Below are positions 18,948-32,964 of a stretch of DNA of 64,000 nucleotides, piece by piece. Location of the stretch: positions 1,426,001 through 1,490,000 of the forward strand of contig JAUTXW010001351.1 in the NCBI GenBank assembly GCA_030620095.1, read 5' to 3'. Source of the DNA: Kuschelorhynchus macadamiae (taxonomy: Eukaryota > Arthropoda > Insecta > Coleoptera > Curculionidae). Positions within the stretch are counted from its first letter, which is position 1. Each line of letters starts with the position of its first letter. The position numbers and the translations under genes are program-made. The notes beneath the pieces were generated by a model. That model was given only the letters and a program-made list of their open reading frames with translations, was not told the origin of the DNA and ran no database searches.

Positions 18948-21672
18948 AAAATACCAACAAAGTTACTCTAGAATAGGCCTGGCAACTTACTATTTATAAT
19001 CAAACTTCACTAAAATTTTTTGGGCAAAAATACACAAACCCACTGTTAAGTTCTATTTTGTGCCTTTGCTCCACACGGGGCTCGCTAATCTACGGCGCGG
19101 CGGCCAGATGAGCTCTAAAAAAAGCGAAATAGGTTTCCTCGTTTGAAAATGGAATATTACGTCTGTGGCATTGCAGGACAATAGGGATCATCCTTGTTGT
19201 GAGGTTGGTGTAATGTGAAACAAAAGTATATTATCAAAAGTAAGCTTTGATTTTCAAACTTCTGACCCAATATATTCCAATATACTTCATTAATGGTTGT
19301 AGAAAATACTTATATCACCCACCAAATCTAACTAATGAATAAAAAAATATACTGTTTGATTTTTTCTATTCAAAGCTGCCTACCGCATGAAGAAACATAT
19401 TTATTTCCTTTTTTGTACATATGAATTATTTTTCGATCATCCCGGATCAAAGGGATGTAAAATATTTGTTCTGTCTCAGAAACTAAAAATGTTTTTAGAG
19501 AACTGCAAAACACTTCAGCCAATCGGAATAAAATGACATTATTTAAAAAATAACCAATAATGATGTCTTAGAGAGAAATACAATTTAAGCATTTTTTTTA
19601 ATTAACTTTACAGCTTATTTCAAAAAAAAATCCGTGAACTTAAGAATCTATAAGGACATTTTACTGGCACTTACTTTTTGTTAGATTGGAAGTATATTAA
19701 ATATACATTGTATCGTTTGCGGCTTATGAGCTGGGAGGACAACATGGAAAATTTACCACGCATTTTACCAACAGTTTTAAACTGCTTTTATACACTTTTA
19801 TACTGCAAATGAGACTATTATATGCTCTATAGAGAAAATAATATTTTCCGGAACGAAACGGTTGACTGAAACAGGATTATTTTATGACCTAGAACTATAT
19901 AATATTGTTTGAAGAAAATTAGTAAAATAAATAGTGTCAAATAGAAGGCGTTACCATGCGAAAGGTCAAGAAATCTTTAAATTTGAAACAATTGTTCTTT
20001 TTGGAATATTAATTAATTGCCGCTTCCGCCGCCATCTTGGTTAAGAGAAGCTAAAAATCACTTTCGAGATTTTGTCAATTCCGATGACAGCTACATGAAA
20101 ACCAGCTATTCTCATAATAGTAAAGTATAAAATTTCAAAGAAATTTTGTGTAAAATTTTTTTGGTACAGGCAAAAAGTTCGTGAGATACAAGTAAAAAAA
20201 TTGTAGTATTTATTCCAAATTGTCAAATTAGTTCTTTTGCCTTTTGAATTAGTTATTATATTTTTTGGTTTTTGCGCATTTGCACACCGTCGTGGGAGTA
20301 TAGTTAATGGCGCCGTAATACAATTCATTTTATTTTTTTATATTTCGTAAAGCAATTGTTCTCTTTCGTATATTAATTGTTATTGTTATATTATGCGGTA
20401 TTTTATACATATATAAAGGTCGAATACAATACAGTCATCTGATGAGCTTGACCTTGAAAGGGACCTTGATTATTTTTTCAAGTCAGACGTTTCCACTTAA
20501 TCTATTTCTATTAAATTTTGTACACGTCTACATACAATGAAAAAACTAAGATGAGCCTAACCTTAACCGTGACCTTGATTAGGCAAAATTAATTTTCATC
20601 GACTTTTGCTTGACTTACTGCTTTATAATTGTGTACATATATATTATAATTCGGACGAAAATGTAATTGCTTTTAGAAGTTTTATATGTATTCAGGTCAG
20701 ACGATAATTCTTAACTGGAAGTAACTGATTTGGAAAAATAATCAAGACCATAGTCTAGGTTAAGATCATCAAATAATTTGACTCATTCTACGTTTATATA
20801 AGTCTAAAATATTAAATCAATAGGCAAAGCCGCAGTCTGTCAAAATTAGCTTATAGAATTTGACCATAAAGACCCACAGACAGACAAAAAAGTAAATTAA
20901 AATGAAAAATTGTAGTTTCGCGCCACTGGCTAGACCCTCAATGTATGCAAATCTGTAAAAACAAAAAATCAAAATATCTAAAATTTTAAAGGACTTTCGT
21001 CTTTTGAGCTAATCTGTCAAATTGGAGTAAATACTCCATTTTATTTCCTTGTTTTTCGGGAAATATTTGTCTGTAGTGATGCTGACATAATTTGTACTCT
21101 CGTCTCGTCTCATCTCGACCTAATCTCGCCTCGTCTAAACCTAATCTCGGCTCACCTCGACACTATTCATTTTCGACACTCGAGACGAGATTAAAGGAGT
21201 AGAGACGAGATGTTGGTCTCTACTCTTATAGATATAAATAGAAACATATCTCCATTTCTGTCAAATGGTATAAAATTCTTCGGGGGATTTATTTTACTAA
21301 AACATTTCATTGCAGAAATTTACCAAACTTTGGCTTGTTTCTAAAACTCTAGTCTTTTTTAACAAACGAAATCTCTTTCTTATATTTTTTATTGATTTTA
21401 AATATAAATTTTGGTTTTGAGTCTTTAAATATATTTTAATTTTAGTAATAAGCATAATGATACCAATTTTTTAACTACATGTTGTACATTGGCATGATTT
21501 AATTATTAATTTTTGGCTCATTAATGTTTATGTGCCTAGGTTTTCTCAAAAAAAAAACACAAATAAAAAAAATAAATATATAAATAGAATTGTTTAAATA
21601 TTTTGTGTTTATTCTTAAATTTCGTGCTGGTAAAATTTAAAAGTCTAATAATACTCCATCAAATATTAATAG
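18948..21672. other. Gene-free AT-rich region
   Basis: No coding region is supported. It contains a degenerate repeat with CTTGACCTTGAAAGGGACCTTGATT-type wording at about 20446-20590 (and an inverted echo near 20740-20770), and a CTCGTCTCGTCTC/GAGACGAGA foldback at about 21100-21225. Nothing else is recognised. Confidence 0.5.
21100..21225. repeat. TCTCG/CGAGA low-complexity foldback
   Basis: Multiple TCTCG(T/C)CTCG words on the left are matched by GAGACGAGATTA and GAGACGAGATG on the right, so the segment can fold on itself. It is a local simple-sequence inversion. Confidence 0.6.
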
Positions 21673-22540
21673 AAAATAAATGAAAACACAAGTTTTACTT
21701 TCATAACTGTCACTTATTTTATTTTTGCACTAGGCGTACTACTAGTACATACTTAAACGCAATGAAGATATTTATAATCAAGTTAGATATATATATATAA
21801 AGACAAAAATTCTTAATGTTATGAACTGGGAATACCAACTGTACATTTTTTAAATAGTCAAAAAGTTTTAATAGGATGGTCTATTCTATTGCCTCTAAAT
21901 AATCCAATTTCCGACTTTTTTTGCTCAGAATGTAATATATCTAACTTATTTGTGTCAGGGAATTTATGTGAAGTTTCGAAGAAATGGTTGGCGAAATGAG
22001 AGTTCTGTTTTTTTAATCTATATGAGGTGCTACGCTCTTTGAATCTAACATCGAAATTTCTCCCACTTTGCCCTATATAGCAGTTATTGCATTCGTCGCT
22101 TTTTAACCTAAAAACTCCAAACTTATTTATTTTTATTTTGACGTTAAATATCAAATTAGAGAATTTTTGTGACGATCGAAAAGAAACTCTCGTATTTTCA
22201 TTTCTTTTTAAAATATTTGCAATCTTGTTAGATATTGGTCCAAAATATGTAACTGTTGTATATTTTATATGGAAATCTTTAACCCTATATATATATATAT
22301 ATTTTTTTTTTGAATAATTAAAAGTTTACGTTCAATTCACAAACAGATGTTGGAAATACCATTTTATTAAAAGTTTTTGAACAGTTGGTGTTCCCTAACT
22401 ATAATCTTAAGAATTTTTTATAGTAAATATTCTCATTGCGTTTGAAAGTGACCTAGTAGTACGAAACTGCAGTCACGACTAGTGCAAAAATAAAATAAGC
22501 GACAGTTAACAAAGTAAAACTTTTGTTTTCATTTATTTAT
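21673..22540 (-). mobile_element. Penelope-like element fragment with inverted copies of its end
   Basis: A ~75-base sequence at 21673-21747 (AAAATAAATGAAAACACAAG to ACTAGTA) recurs inverted at 22452-22540. Between them, on the minus strand, lies a GIY-YIG endonuclease fragment. 5'-truncated Penelope-like elements commonly end in an inverted piece of their own terminal region, which fits this layout. The right copy contains GAAACTGCAGTC, lost from the left copy. Confidence 0.6.
21858..22154 (-). pseudogene. GIY-YIG endonuclease C-terminal fragment of a Penelope-like retroelement
   Basis: The ORF contains GVFRLKSDECNNCYIGQSGR followed by NFDVRFKER. This is the GIY-YIG-type motif region with the Cys pair and the catalytic Arg found at the C-terminus of Penelope-like reverse transcriptases. 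The reverse transcriptase domain is absent upstream, so it is a 5'-truncated copy. There is no natural start codon; the ORF limit is arbitrary. Confidence 0.8.
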
Positions 22541-23870
22541 TAAAATGTACTGTTACAAAGTAACGGACGATCCCATTAAATCTATGGAATCTTAATAGTT
22601 TTTCACAGCCCTTTTTTGATACCCCTTCTGAACACTTAATGGGCTAAAATTCTCTTGTTAAAATCCTAGAATTCTTTGTTTTTAATTTTCTTCTCTTGAA
22701 GCATAATTCAGAAAGTAGTAGCTTCTTAAAGTGGAGTTGCATCTAAAAATTTTATTATTTAAATTCATTTTATAATTAAAAACAAAATAGGTATTTACCT
22801 ATTCAAAATATTAAAGATACTTCTGAAAAAAATTTAGCACCAGTCGAAAAGATTTCAGATGTTTGACAATATTAATATGTGTTTTATTTTAATACCTAGC
22901 CCGATATTAGTATTTTATGTAACCAAGTGCACCAAGAAGTTTGGAAATTTTGAACCGCAAGAGTGAAAAGAAATAACTTAATGCATGAGTTACCTATAAT
23001 ATTTTGTCTACGACTTATTTTACAAGAAAAAAAACAGTAGCCTGTGATATTTTTTATCCAGGATTATAACATCGCCGCCGCCAAGTGGATTGTATAACGA
23101 AACAATGCCAATAATTCAAAAGTATAAAAAATAAGCTAGAAACTTGGTTTTCCAATAGTGTTGTCTATGAACGCATTTTTTTTGTAACAAGTTCGTAATA
23201 TAAGCAGAATTTCAGATACAATTTGAAATTTATATTTTAAGTGTATATATAATTTAAAATAATTCCGCAAACTTTAATACTTATTATCATTCTATGGGTT
23301 AAAGTGTATTATTTGGTATAATAATAATTTGGTACAATCTACTAGCGGCAAACCGTAAATATTAACCCGCCAATGAACAAAATAGTATTTTTAGACAAAG
23401 CCTTGCTCTTTTCTCGTCTCCAACAAAATTTAAAGAGTAGAAAATTGTATACTCTACTAATACGTTAATTTTCATATTCATGTAGCTCTCAAAGAAATTG
23501 ACATTTTCGTGAAAAAAATATTTTCAGCTCATTTACTCAAAGATGACGGCGGGAGGGACAACGGCTTAAGATCGAAAAATTACGAAAATAATTAGAATAT
23601 ATCGGTGGCTTTTATTCGAAATAAGTAATAATGAAATAAAACAAATTAATATTCAAAAACTTTTTCTTTAACAACAAATTAGCGGAAGTCAAATATTAAC
23701 CAATTTTTGCAAGTTGGCAAAAATGGTTCACTGTGTTGTTTTTATCATCACCTTTTCTATCTAATGCAACAACATATGAGGGTAATTCGTTGTTAATATC
23801 ATAAAATATTTTATTAAGAAACTGTTTAAAACTAGGGGAAATTTTGGGTTTGATCGTAACATTTAAAAAA
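22541..23870. other. Gene-free AT-rich region
   Basis: No ORF, RNA gene or recognisable repeat can be supported here. Confidence 0.5.
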
Positions 23871-25201
23871 ATCGGTAAATTTCCTTTACCCAGAACTTCC
23901 CTCGTTATGAATCTTTCTCTTTATTTAGGAATAGTGATATGCGATTCAATTTAGTTCAGTACATAGTTATTTAGTAACACATATATACTATCTTTTCAAA
24001 TATATTATTGGACGCCATTTTGTTCCATCATATTGGATTCCCACCAATATTTTACCATAGGTAGAAACTATGCCACATTTAATTTTTGGGCACTATTTAA
24101 AATAAATTCAATAAGTAGTTTTTACATTGACACCACCGCCATTTTGTTACGTCATGTTGAATTCGTACCTGTTTATCCCTATATCACATTTAATTTTTCT
24201 GCAAAATTTAAAGTCAATTGAATAAGATTTTTTTACGTTCATTTTTAAATATTAGCCGCCATTTTCTTCCGCCATCTTGAGTTCGTAGCACAATCTTATC
24301 AGTTTATCTCTATATCACACTTAATGCGTGTACAAAATTTAAAATTAATCTAATATGTTGTTTTTGTTAAGTCGATTTTTTAAATATTTTATTAGGGCGC
24401 CATTTTGTTTAGCTATCTTATATTCATACCAAACTATTATCAGTTCATTCCTATGTAACGCTTCTTGATTTTTGTGCAAAATTTGAGGAAACTGGCTAAT
24501 TAGTTTTTTGTCATAATTTTTTTAACGTTTTACTAGGCCGCCATCTTGTTCCGGCATATTGGATTTTTACCAAAATATTACTCGGTCATCCTTATATGAG
24601 CCTTAATTTTTCATTTAAATTCAATCAATCTGATGAGTAATTTTTAAGTTATGCCGCGAACTGTCAGACAGACAGATAAACCGACAGACTAGCCGACGGA
24701 ATTGATAAAACATATTTTTTGACATCTAGGAACACTAAAACCTGAAAATATGTAAAACCAGAGAGGGTGATTTTTTCACGATTACAAATATTTTATTAAG
24801 CCGCCATCTTGTTCCGCCCTCTTAGATTCGTACCAAAATTTAACTAGCTGATACCTACATAATACTTGATTTTTGTACAAAATTTCACATAAATTGGATA
24901 AGAAGTATTTTTAGTAATAATTTTTTAATACTTCACTAAACCGCCATTTTGTTTGCCGTATTTTACCAATGTTACAAAGTCGTCTCCATATGACCCTTAA
25001 TTTTTGACCAAAATTTTATGTCAATCGGGTAAGTAGTTTTTTAGCTATGCCGCGAACACACAGACCAAGAGAGAAACAGACCGACGGATTTCAGAAAACA
25101 TTGTTTTTCAGCATCTAGGGTCACTAAAACGTGAAAATCTAAAAAAATTCGGAGGGTCATTTTTTCGAGATTACAATACTTCCCTTTTATGAGGGAAGTA
25201 A
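23871..25201 (+). repeat. Hairpin-ended repeat family, copy 1 (longest clean copy)
   Basis: It opens with ATCGGTAAATTTCCTTTACC...AACTTCCCTCGTTATGA and ends with TTACAATACTTCCCTTTTATGAGGGAAGTA, where ACTTCCCT and AGGGAAGT form a hairpin. The interior is a series of degenerate ~110-150 base units. Each has a CCGCCATTTTGTTCCGCCAT-like segment, a 'TACCAAAATTTTACCAG' segment and a 'GTGCAAAATTTGA...AGTAGTTTTTTA' segment. Two units end with a GACAGACAGACC-type run and AAAACGTGAAAAT. It codes for no protein. Confidence 0.8.
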
Positions 25202-26185
25202 TAGCACACCAATAGTTATTTACTTCAGGTTAACAATATAATTCTGGATAAAATCCGTCGGATTTAACGGTTGCCAATATATATTTGCAGGTAAGTAGAC
25301 TATGGGCGCCTAACCATAGACCTGAACTATTTAAATATCTTAATTAGAGTAAAATCAAAATCACTCTGGAGTCTGAAAATAATTTCAATGTAACTTCTTT
25401 CATTTCTTCAATATATTTAACGCAGCAAATCATCAGAGCATTGTTTAAATTTTACAGGATAATGCAGAACTTCTTATGTAGTTGCAAGTCCACCAAAACT
25501 AACGTTTCAAATATCCGTTGCAAAACCCATGCTATTACTATAAAAATTTGAAGGTGGGTTCATGTGACATATTTAGTTTTATATTTTATTTTATTAATAA
25601 GAATAGTAGAAAGAATAAACTAATCGAAATCCTTATTTTTATAATGAAAATCAAATGAACTAAACTTTAACCAATGTGATCAAAAAATATAGCCATGCAA
25701 AGGACAATTTGTCATCCCATCATCGGCTGTAGTTTGATTATGTCTAATACGTAAAAATAGCAAATCTTATGTTCTCATGACTTTTATGCTTAATATAGGA
25801 AAATTAAGGCAAGCCCAATTTTCCTACAATCAAAATAATCATTTGAGTCAAAATGTTGTTCACTCAGATATAATCTAGCAGGGCTGAATTTGCTAATAAT
25901 GCAATAATAAAGGCAAACGTAGACTTTCCAACGAAATGTTCAGAAAGTTACATTTATTAGAAATTCATTCCTTGAGTACGAGGACCCAGAACTTAAGCAT
26001 GAATTTAAATTTAATTAATAATAAAAAGTTGGTTTTTTCATTTGTGTTGATATTAACGTGGCATAAAACCTATGAAACATTTTTTTAAGTTCTAAAACGG
26101 CCACAATTTCGCAATTAAAACAGAATAATAAAAATACTACGTTTTAATATATGTTTTGATGTTAAAGTTGGGTTAAAACGAAAAA
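25202..26185. other. Gene-free AT-rich region
   Basis: Nothing supportable is seen between two copies of the hairpin-ended repeat. Confidence 0.5.
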
Positions 26186-27852
26186 ATCGGTAAATTTTGT
26201 TGAGCTTCTCTCGTTATGAGTCTTTCCTTTTCTTAGGAATAGTGAAGTGTGATCTAATTTAAGATCAGAACATAGTCATTTAGTAAAACCTATAGGTATA
26301 CTTTCTTTTGTTGGGCGCCATTTTATTCCACCAGATTGGATTCGTATCAATATTTAACTAGTATCTACTTATGGCACTCTTGATTTTTGGACATAATTTA
26401 AAATAAATTGCAAAAGTAATTTTTACACTGATTTTTTAAGACCTCCATTTTGGTCCCTCATATCAAATTCATACCAGTTTATTCCTAAATCACATTTAAT
26501 TTTTGTGAAATATTGTTATGTTTTAAATTGAGTTTTTTAAACGTTTTGTTTAGTCGCCATTTCGAATTGGTTCCAAAATTTTACTAGTTTATTTTTAAAT
26601 CGCACTTAATGCTTGAATCGAAATTAATCTAATGAGTAGTTTTTTGAGACTGATTTTTTAACTAGTTAATCGCCAGTGGCGGCTCGCTTCCAATCAATTT
26701 ACTTAAAAATAAAAATATTTTTAAAATATTAAGCATTTTATAATCTACATTTCTATTATAAAAATGTAGTATGTTTTATACAAATTCACATTATTTACTT
26801 AATTTATACCAATATTTGTCAAAACTAGTGCGTTATAAACTCAAAAAATAATCACGCTGAACACCTGTTCATAAGAGCGACTCGTTGAGGAATCACAATC
26901 AGCAATAACAAATTCCGTATCAGACTCCTCCCGCATGCCGGCTTTCACGCTTAGATTTGTTTACGGCCGTTGTTATGGCAACGCAATGGTGAATATCCGT
27001 AAGCCAAATAGAGATGGGAGCGGCATAACACTGCTGCTGCAGGCTGCAGGCCGTGCAGGTGCTTGTTCGCTTGTTATAGAATTAATGTAAATTAGTGCGT
27101 TCAGATCATCGGAAGCGAAAGCAGTTTTGCATCGATCGAATCGTATCGAAATTAGATTTAAGATATAGGGGCATAACTGCTTTGTAAGAACAAAAAATGT
27201 ATTTAAAACCTTATAAATTTATATTATTTTCCCTAAATATAAGTAAGACGCTTCAAAACTATGGATAATTAACATCATAAAAATTTAAAAAAATAGCCAT
27301 TTTGGGCGTGTAACCTCGAAAAATTTTCTTTTAGGGGATGTAAACGCTAAGTACTGTACACTTGAAGCTAAATAAAACTATGGGGGGATTTTTTTTTCAG
27401 GATTACAAAGATTTTATTTGGTTGCCATTATGTTTCTCCACCTTGAATTTGTACCATAATTATAGCAGTTCATCTCTAAATCACACTTAACACACAAAGT
27501 TTTAAATGGATCTAATACATTTTTCGGACTGATTTTTTTAATAATTTTATCAGATGATTTCTACGTAACTTGATTTTTGTGCAACATTTGAGTTAAATTG
27601 GATAACTAGTTTTTTAGTAATATTTTTTTAACATTTCATTATGCTGCCATTTTGTTCCGCCATAATGGATTCTGACCAAAATGTTATGATTCATCATCCC
27701 TTTATGAGCCCTAATTTTTGATCAAATTTTGAAGTTAAAGGATAAGTAGATCTTGAATGATGTACAGACAGACCGATGGAATTGAGAACACCTCTTTTTG
27801 GCGTGAAGATTTTATTTCGCGATTACAATACTTCCCTTTTACGCGGGAAGTA
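26186..27852 (+). repeat. Hairpin-ended repeat family, copy 2, interrupted
   Basis: The family start (ATCGGTAAATTTTG...CTCTCGTTATGAG) is at 26186. The interior units run to about 26670, are interrupted by unrelated sequence (26674 to about 27390), then resume and end with ACAATACTTCCCTTTTACGCGGGAAGTA at 27852. Confidence 0.7.
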
Positions 27853-28364
27853 AAAAAAACGTAGTCTGGAAGGCCCTAATAAGAAACAAGCATGTATAAA
27901 CGAGACGTATAGCTAGGGTTACCAACTTTCGATTATTAAAATAAAGGACATACAAGGATCGTTTTTAGTGTCACACAAAAATATCAATTTTGGGTTCTTA
28001 CAGTCAATTTTAAATAGTTTTGTGAAATAACAATTAAATCGTCTTTAGTTCATTTACTAATATTTTTTTAATTCAAGAAAATAAAAATAAAATAATCTTA
28101 TTATTTTAATTTTTACTAATACTTCTAAATAAAAAATACAATAACGCAAAACAAAAATCACTTATGTAGCAAAAAATAGCACAACAAAATATCACTTGTG
28201 ACGCATTTTTCGCTTTAGTCTGAATTTTTTTTTGAATTTATATTTTTCTTGTTTTTTCCCATTAAAAAGCAAAACCGAATTGTTTTTTTTTCGTGTATCT
28301 GATTTTTTCATATGACTCTTTGTGGTTTATATCCATTAACCTCCCTGACCATGAGCCGCCACTG
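26674..28364. mobile_element. Possible hAT-like non-autonomous element with CAGTGGCGGCTC ends
   Basis: CAGTGGCGGCTCGC at 26674 and its inverted form GAGCCGCCACTG ending at 28364 are 12-base inverted ends of a type frequent in insect hAT elements. The inside includes a GC-richer stretch (about 26920-27080) and the 3' part of a hairpin-ended repeat. No matching 8-bp target duplication is visible, and the interior overlaps copy 2 of the other family, so the boundaries may belong to two separate events. Confidence 0.35.
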
Positions 28365-29637
28365 TGTTTGAAAGTATGTTGCGAAGATTTAGGAAAGCAG
28401 ACATATTCTTATTTTTTTCCTCAATTCCACCACTGAAAAGAGGCTTATAGTTTACAGATAACACAAAATATCTTAATAATATTTTTAAACATATAATTTA
28501 TTCTTAAATAAGTTTATATATTTTTGCAGCCTTTAGTGATAAAATGGAAACAAAAATTAGATCGTTGAATTTTAATAAAAAATGCTGATTTTTGCTTCAA
28601 GCAGTTGGTCGTGCAACGATTGCTATTTTGTATATGCCGCTTACAACTTGTCAGTTAAATACTGTTGAAATGTCTGATTTAATATATCTTAATACTTATA
28701 ATTTTAAAATAATGGTTAGTTAATTAAACTTGCAAGAACCATATTCTACCTACGGTGACATATTAAAATAATTAAACGGTAACTCCTATTATTACAGCAA
28801 TTAACTTCTGCTTCGGTGTCTTTAAAAATGCATCAGTATTATCTGCATAATGCTATTTATACTATACTGCATCCTGGCGCATAGAAGTGTAATAATTTCC
28901 TTTCATTTTTATCAAAACAAAACCTTCAAGCATGTTAAGCCCTGATCGCTCCTGAACACAATAATCCATTTCATAGGTTAAGCAGTAATGGGAAAATAAA
29001 TATCTGATGCCGTTAGAAAGCATTGTAGATTTAATCTATAATATACAATTCCTCGTGGTGGATTTAATTTTGGTAACTAAGTAGGAACAAATAAAATCAA
29101 GATCAAAGAAAATCTCTTAGAAGTGTAATTGAATTCTTTTTTGTAATTTTATCTGAAAGATTGGTTAAAGTAATATAATGAACAATTTTTAGTTAGCATA
29201 TTAAGAACACGGACGAACACAGAATTCGTGTCGTCATTTTTCAAGAGGCTTTAGTTACTTTTATTCGAGAAATTTAGAAGATTAAAATCAGGACGCTAGC
29301 ACTTGCTTACATATTCATATTAGACATTCTATCAAGAAGAGCTTACAGGTGTTCGATTCACTGGCCGACAAGATCTTTCTAACACAGGCCAGCTCATTAT
29401 TATCACAATGGAAATACCCTCCCAATTATAAAAAAAATATTCGGAAAGCCCTAATACGTACCATTTTTTAATAGCCTAATTAGAACCTTTTTTATTGCGC
29501 GCTAAAATGGGTCCAGTTTACAACGGAAAAATTACCTAGACTGGGTTGTTTACAACATTAGACATAAAATAAACGTTAAACATCACTCTTCTATTGAGTT
29601 TCGAATTGAGTGGTTCTCTGTGTATCGATAAGCACGG
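27853..29637. other. Gene-free AT-rich region
   Basis: Apart from the GAGCCGCCACTG end at 28364, nothing can be supported here. Confidence 0.45.
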
Positions 29638-31335
29638 GTGAAGACGAAAATGTGGAGTCAAACGCGCCGAAGTTGCAAAATTTCTCCTGACAAATTTTGT
29701 TACATTTCTGGAGAATTTCTGGTGAAATCACAAGCCAGGCCATTTTCCGAAAATGTAAAAAAAGCTTACTTTAAATATTTTGGTGTTTTAATTGGGGATC
29801 AAGATAAGCGGTGGGCACCCCATGTGTGCTGTGTTAATTGTAGTGTATCATTGGTGCAGTGGATGAAGGGAAAGGGAAAAAGTATGCCTTTTGCAGTTCC
29901 AATAGTATGACGAGAACCCACCAATCATTCTGACGATTGTTAGTTTTGCCTGACAAAGACTGAAGGTTATTCCAAAAAGGGAAAGCACAATATAGAATAT
30001 CCAAATTTGCAATCTGCCATAAGAACTGTGCCTCATAATGTAAATTTGCAAGTTTTAAATTGGCAAGCTATTGATTTGGGAGATAATGGAGATAACGCAT
30101 CATCAGGCAGCTCAGAAAAACAGTACACCGATCTCGCTTTTACCACAAGTTCCAGTTCCGGCGAGCCACATTTGATTGTTCAAAGTGAATTAAATGATTT
30201 AGACGTGATTTGGGGTTATCCAAGCAACAGTCAGAAATTCTGGCTTCCCGTCTTAAGGAATGGAACCTATTGTCCAAAGAAACAAAAATTAGGAATTTCA
30301 GAAAAAGAAATGCTATGTTTCCTGAATTCTACGGTATGGAAAATTCGTTGTGCGCGTGTACTGATATAGACAGCTTAATGCAGGAACTTGATATTGAACA
30401 TTCTCCCCGTGAGTGGAGCTTATTCATAGACACATCTAAATATGGCTTAAAAGCTGTGTTATTGCATAATGGGAATTTGAAACCCTCTATACCAGTTGCC
30501 CATTCAGTTACAATGAAAGAAAATTATGAAAATACGCGTACGATTTTGGATAAAATAAACTACAATAGGTATAAATGGCAGATATGTGGGGACTTAAAAG
30601 TTATAGCGATTTTAGTGTGACTTCAGGGGGATTTACAAAATATTGCTGTTTTCTTTGTTTATGGGACAGTCGTGCAATAAATCAGCATTATGTGACAAAA
30701 ATTTGGACAGAAAGAAGCGAATTTCAACCGGGATCTCAAAATGTTAAATTTATACCTCTTGTTGATCCCAAAAATTTCCTTTTGCCTCCTCTTCACATTA
30801 AACTTGGGCTGATGAAAAACTTTGTAAAGGCTTTGAATAAAGATGGTGATGGATTTAAATACCTAAGACAAGTCTTTCCCCAGTTAAGTGATGCCAAATT
30901 AAAAAGGCATTTTTATTGGGCCACAATTCAGAAAATTACTGGACGATGTCAATTTTACGGAAAAGCCTACCAGGCAGGAATTCAGAGCACGGAATTCATT
31001 TGTTAATGTGGTAAGAGGATTTTTAGGCAACAATATGGATGAAAATTATGAACAATTAGTTAATGAACTCTTAGACGCCTATAAAATGCTTGGTGCCAGA
31101 ATATCATTAAAAATTTACTTTCTCCATTCCCATATGTAATTTTTTTCCTAAAAATTTGGGAGCTGTTAGTGACGAGCAGGGTGACCGGTTTCACCAAGAT
31201 ATCAGAACAATGGAAATTAGGTACCAAGGACGATGGGATCCAGCCATGATGGGTGACTACTGTTGGTTTTTGAAGAGAGAAGATAGGACACCTCATAAAC
31301 GGAAAAAATACAGTTTAATTAGTGTTTTAAGTTAA
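29638..31335 (+). pseudogene. Broken copy of a multicopy arthropod gene of unknown function
   Basis: Consecutive fragments in shifting frames read as one protein. The first segment is a Cys/His region (CKISPDKFCYISGEF, then HVCCVNCSVSL). A second Cys pair follows (YFCLTKTEGYSKKGKH, after a stop at 29908). The central part has LSKQQSEILASRLKEWNLL, EWSLFIDTSKYGLKAVLLHN and YCCFLCLWDSRA. The tail has LPPLHIKLGLMKNFVKALN, then VRGFLGNN, SLKIYFLHSH and GDRFHQDIRTMEIRYQGRWD, ending at about 31335. I recognise this set from genes repeated many times in arthropod genomes and probably of mobile-element origin, but cannot assign a transposon class. At least four frame changes or stops make it a pseudogene. 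Confidence 0.7.
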
Positions 31336-32445
31336 TATTTACCCCTTCGCTTTTCTCTTAGATGTATGGTATGTTTAATAGGCGAAAACTGTAAACGTAG
31401 TCAATAAACAGGGTTAAGAATTGTTTGAAATCATTTTTTCTATAGATATTAAGTATCGTAACATTCGGTATGGTTCTACAACTCTAACAAGAAAACCCTA
31501 CGTGCTACAACTTTCTATTTGTCATTTTCGTATTTGGATGAGTCCATTCTATTAGATTATGCTATTCTGATTTGTGTTACAACAAAAAAAATTTTTTTTT
31601 GTCAGTCAGTCAAAATAGGAGCGGCAAACTTAACTTTTGCAGATCTTTTTATACAAACATTCTTATATTTTTTATACAAACATTCTTATGGTTTTCCCTG
31701 AATATGAAATAAGCAAATAACAACTGGAATGCGAAAAATGAGAATCGATTTATTTTTAAATCGAACACCTTGTATAATATCATTTCATTAAATGATTATT
31801 TTCTGACTAATAATTAATATACAAGGTAGGAGACCTTTATCTTTAAAGACAACCGATAAAATTGACAAAAATCGTGCTATAAAAGGCAATGTATTGATTC
31901 CACTTTTGTGTTAAAATTTCTCCCTTCATCAAACACATTTTTAAAAATAAAGCAAACCAAAATCCATTTAATGAACGATATTATACAGGATGAGGGTGTT
32001 CAATTTAAAATAGCATTTTTTTTTACTTCTCAAATATTATTTCTTATTTTTTTAGCGAATCCTAGCAACTTAAATAAATCCATAAACGGATTGTTTATTG
32101 TTATAGTTATTCACTCAATATTAATATTTTTCAGTATTAGTCACGGAATATAGTTACTGATTTTTATTTTCGTAGATTATTATTGATGAATCAACTATCA
32201 TCTCGCCAACATAAGCTATGATTTCGGATTTGTATGTATGACAGCGATTTAATGCACGAATGAAAGACATTGATTTGTTTGATTGAGTCTAATAATTCAG
32301 AAGTGGGATTAAAAACTTACTAAAAATATATTTGCGGTTTATGTATAAAAGTGGCATAATTCAAACGATACAAAAATTTAAAAAATTATATTAGTTCTGA
32401 ATAGTATCATGGGAATGTGAGTTTCAAGAGAACCTCCTCGTGGGA
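31336..32445. other. Gene-free AT-rich region
   Basis: No feature supportable. A short direct repeat (ATACAAACATTCTTAT, twice) is present at about 31650-31690. Confidence 0.5.
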
Positions 32446-32964
<519 letters not shown>

